Below, piece after piece: positions 5,208 through 6,716 of a stretch of 6,716 nucleotides of DNA. Origin of the DNA: Terriglobales bacterium (GTDB lineage Bacteria > Acidobacteriota > Terriglobia > Terriglobales > Gp1-AA117); assembly GCA_030150795.1 (NCBI GenBank), contig JASLFF010000488.1, positions 1-6,716 on the forward strand, given 5' to 3'. The notes beneath the pieces were generated by a model. The model was not told the origin of the DNA, made no database searches, and worked only from the letters and a program-made list of their open reading frames with translations. Positions within the stretch are counted from its first letter, which is position 1; each line of letters starts with the position of its first letter. The position numbers and the translations under genes are program-made.

Positions 5208-6716
5208 TTACTTCTTTCGCTTCCCTGCCCGGGCCAGAATGCGCCGTACTTTTTTGGGGGACACCGACAGCCGTTTGGCCACGCGTGCAACTTTCCTGTC
5301 TTCTTTTTCCCAGACTTTTGGAATCACGATTTCCGCAAACTGCTCGGTCAATTCCTGAAATGTCTCCTCACCGGTGATTCCCTGTGACCACGCGCGCAAC
5401 AGCGGATCGATACTGCCTTTGGGCATCACTTTCTGTTTCAAGAGCTGAAGTTCCTCCCAAAGATCGTCATAGTCCACCGCCTTCAAAAATGAGCTGGCGA
5501 GTTCGCAACAGCGCTTGGCATCCTCCGTGTCATGGATGGCTGGATGGCAAGCCGTGAGACCGCGCCAGATGTAAGCCCGCGCCAGCAGACGATGGTTTTG
5601 CGTGTGCTTGGCTGCTTCCACCGCTTCGCGGGCATAATCGCGGGCGGCCTGCGCGTGCTCCCAGGTATGCGTACTACCTTCAATCTCTTCTTCCAGTTTC
5701 CCGTTTTCCACTTCACACTGTAAAAGTCGCGCGCGGGCCATCAGAATGGAATCATTGACTTGTTTGCCCAGCTCAAATGCCTGCGTGGCCTGTGCGCTGG
5801 CATTATCAAGATCGCCCACATCAAGGTAGAGCAGACCGCGATTTTCCAGCACGCTGCCAATCCCGTGATGATGGTTGTGGTGGCGATAAATATTTTCCGC
5901 CAGGTCAAGATTGGCAAAAGCTTTGGCGCGCAGTTCTTCATGCTGCCGCAACTGTGTTTGTTTCTGGTCGCGAGTGGCAACGGTCTTGGCGCCCTGGCGG
6001 CGTTCTCTTTCCGCATCAATCTGCTTGGCCATTTGGACCGCCACCAGTCTCTGCACATATGCAATGTTGGTAAGCGTCCTGGCCAGGTTCCTGTGCTGCG
6101 GGTTCGTTTTCTGGAAATGCTCAATGGCGCGAGAAAAGAATTTCAGGGCTTCCTGGTAGTGTCCCTGGCGTCGCACCATACGGCCATGCGCCGAGTAAAT
6201 ATTGCCCAGGGTAATGTGATCATCGCTGTTGCGCAGGGCTGCTTCGGCCTGATCAAGTATGCGCTCCGCATCGCGGTATTGACCTTTCTGGAACAGCAGC
6301 CAGCTTTCCAGGACGCGCATGACCGCAGCCATATTGGGGAAGCCAAGCACCTGCGCCAGTTCGCGTCCGACTCCGGCGCGTTTCAGCGCCTCATCATACT
6401 CGCCCTTCTTGCGATGGCAACGGGCGTTCCAAAAGTGTGCGATGGCAACCACTTCCTTGTCTTCCACTTCATCCTGCATGGAAAGCACAAGATCGAATTG
6501 CCGCAAAGCTTCGTCAGGATTGTCACGCAGGAGCGAAAGCAGACCTTCAGCCATCCGAAGTTGAAGATAGTCACCGACGGAGAGACGCCCGCGCTTTTCC
6601 CGCGGAAAACGCGCCAGCACTTGCTCAATCAAGGCCGGCTCGCCATAACCGACATCGACCCACTGAGCGAGACAACCGACAAAAGCAGCTGAATTCGGCT
6701 GCTCCGGGCCGACATG
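5208..6716 (-). CDS. TPR protein with C-terminal helix-turn-helix (5' end outside window)
   Basis: The frame is open from the right edge through 502 codons to TAA at 5208-5210; no start is needed inside the window, and the 6632 TTG is probably internal. Tetratricopeptide-like helical pairs recur, for example RCHRKKGEYDEALKRA, LLFQKGQYRDAERIL, MVRRQGHYQEALKFFSRA and GLLYLDVGDLDNASAQATQA. A long charged segment (about 5908-6040), QIDAERERRQG to QLRQHEELRAK, is a probable coiled coil, followed by a histidine cluster, HHNHHHG, near 5865-5885. The last 40 or so residues, VARVAKRLSVSPKKVRRILARAGKRKK, form a basic Fis-like helix-turn-helix. No membrane segment is visible. TPR arrays bind partner proteins and the tail suggests DNA binding, so a regulator is likely but unproven. 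It heads the cluster whose next genes are the reductase and oxidase. Confidence 0.8.
   Translation of the reverse strand, partial: HVGPEQPNSAAFVGCLAQWVDVGYGEPALIEQVLARFPREKRGRLSVGDYLQLRMAEGLLSLLRDNPDEALRQFDLVLSMQDEVEDKEVVAIAHFWNARCHRKKGEYDEALKRAGVGRELAQVLGFPNMAAVMRVLESWLLFQKGQYRDAERILDQAEAALRNSDDHITLGNIYSAHGRMVRRQGHYQEALKFFSRAIEHFQKTNPQHRNLARTLTNIAYVQRLVAVQMAKQIDAERERRQGAKTVATRDQKQTQLRQHEELRAKAFANLDLAENIYRHHNHHHGIGSVLENRGLLYLDVGDLDNASAQATQAFELGKQVNDSILMARARLLQCEVENGKLEEEIEGSTHTWEHAQAARDYAREAVEAAKHTQNHRLLARAYIWRGLTACHPAIHDTEDAKRCCELASSFLKAVDYDDLWEELQLLKQKVMPKGSIDPLLRAWSQGITGEETFQELTEQFAEIVIPKVWEKEDRKVARVAKRLSVSPKKVRRILARAGKRKK

Noticed and set aside
5198..5290. Upstream start for the cyclodeaminase-family gene
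   Set aside because: The added 31 residues are TPR-gene sequence in another frame and are foreign to the family; ATG 5197 gives the normal beginning.
5760..6692. Plus-strand 310-aa frame
   Set aside because: It is the antisense shadow of the TPR gene, which has repeat periodicity and a helix-turn-helix tail in its own frame.
1..6716. CRISPR array, rRNA or insertion sequence with terminal inverted repeats
   Set aside because: No regularly spaced repeats, ribosomal RNA text or transposase-like protein seen.

Overview
The window looks like a boundary between a decaying mobile island (left, about 1-2875) and ordinary chromosome (right, about 2876-6716). Protein style points to a soil acidobacterium: the integrase N-terminus with its Cys/His cluster, its small helix-turn-helix partner, and the TPR protein ending in a helix-turn-helix all resemble families I associate with Acidobacteriota. 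This is inference from remembered family resemblance, not a database result.

Left part. The window opens with the last 47 codons of a plus-strand tyrosine recombinase (H and Y of the active site visible). A 288-base gap with a perfect 19-base palindrome follows, then an AT-richer unknown gene of 131 aa (435-830) and a gene-poor stretch. On the minus strand lie an excisionase-like DNA-binding protein (1166-1435) and a tyrosine integrase pseudogene (1500-2724). The integrase reads as one 408-residue protein only if two single-base losses are restored, and it also lacks the first catalytic arginine. A tandem 11-base repeat sits just upstream of it, next to an intact tRNA-Phe(GAA) gene (2876-2951, minus). 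A tRNA with a collinear integrase just past its 3' end is the classical layout of an element inserted in a tRNA gene. The far att copy is not in the window.

Right part. The tRNA has a good sigma70-type promoter (3028-3056). Beyond it is a compact minus-strand cluster, transcribed toward the tRNA: a TPR/helix-turn-helix protein running off the right edge (6716-5208), an ornithine cyclodeaminase/mu-crystallin family reductase (5197-4274) and a monomeric sarcosine oxidase-like flavoenzyme (4253-3096). Gaps of 10 and 20 bases suggest one transcript.

The oxidase keeps the covalent-FAD cysteine at residue 315. Together the two enzymes could act on cyclic or N-methyl amino acids: an imine reductase plus a secondary-amine oxidase, the combination used in the pipecolate route. 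The TPR/HTH protein is a candidate regulator. The substrate is not determined by the sequence.
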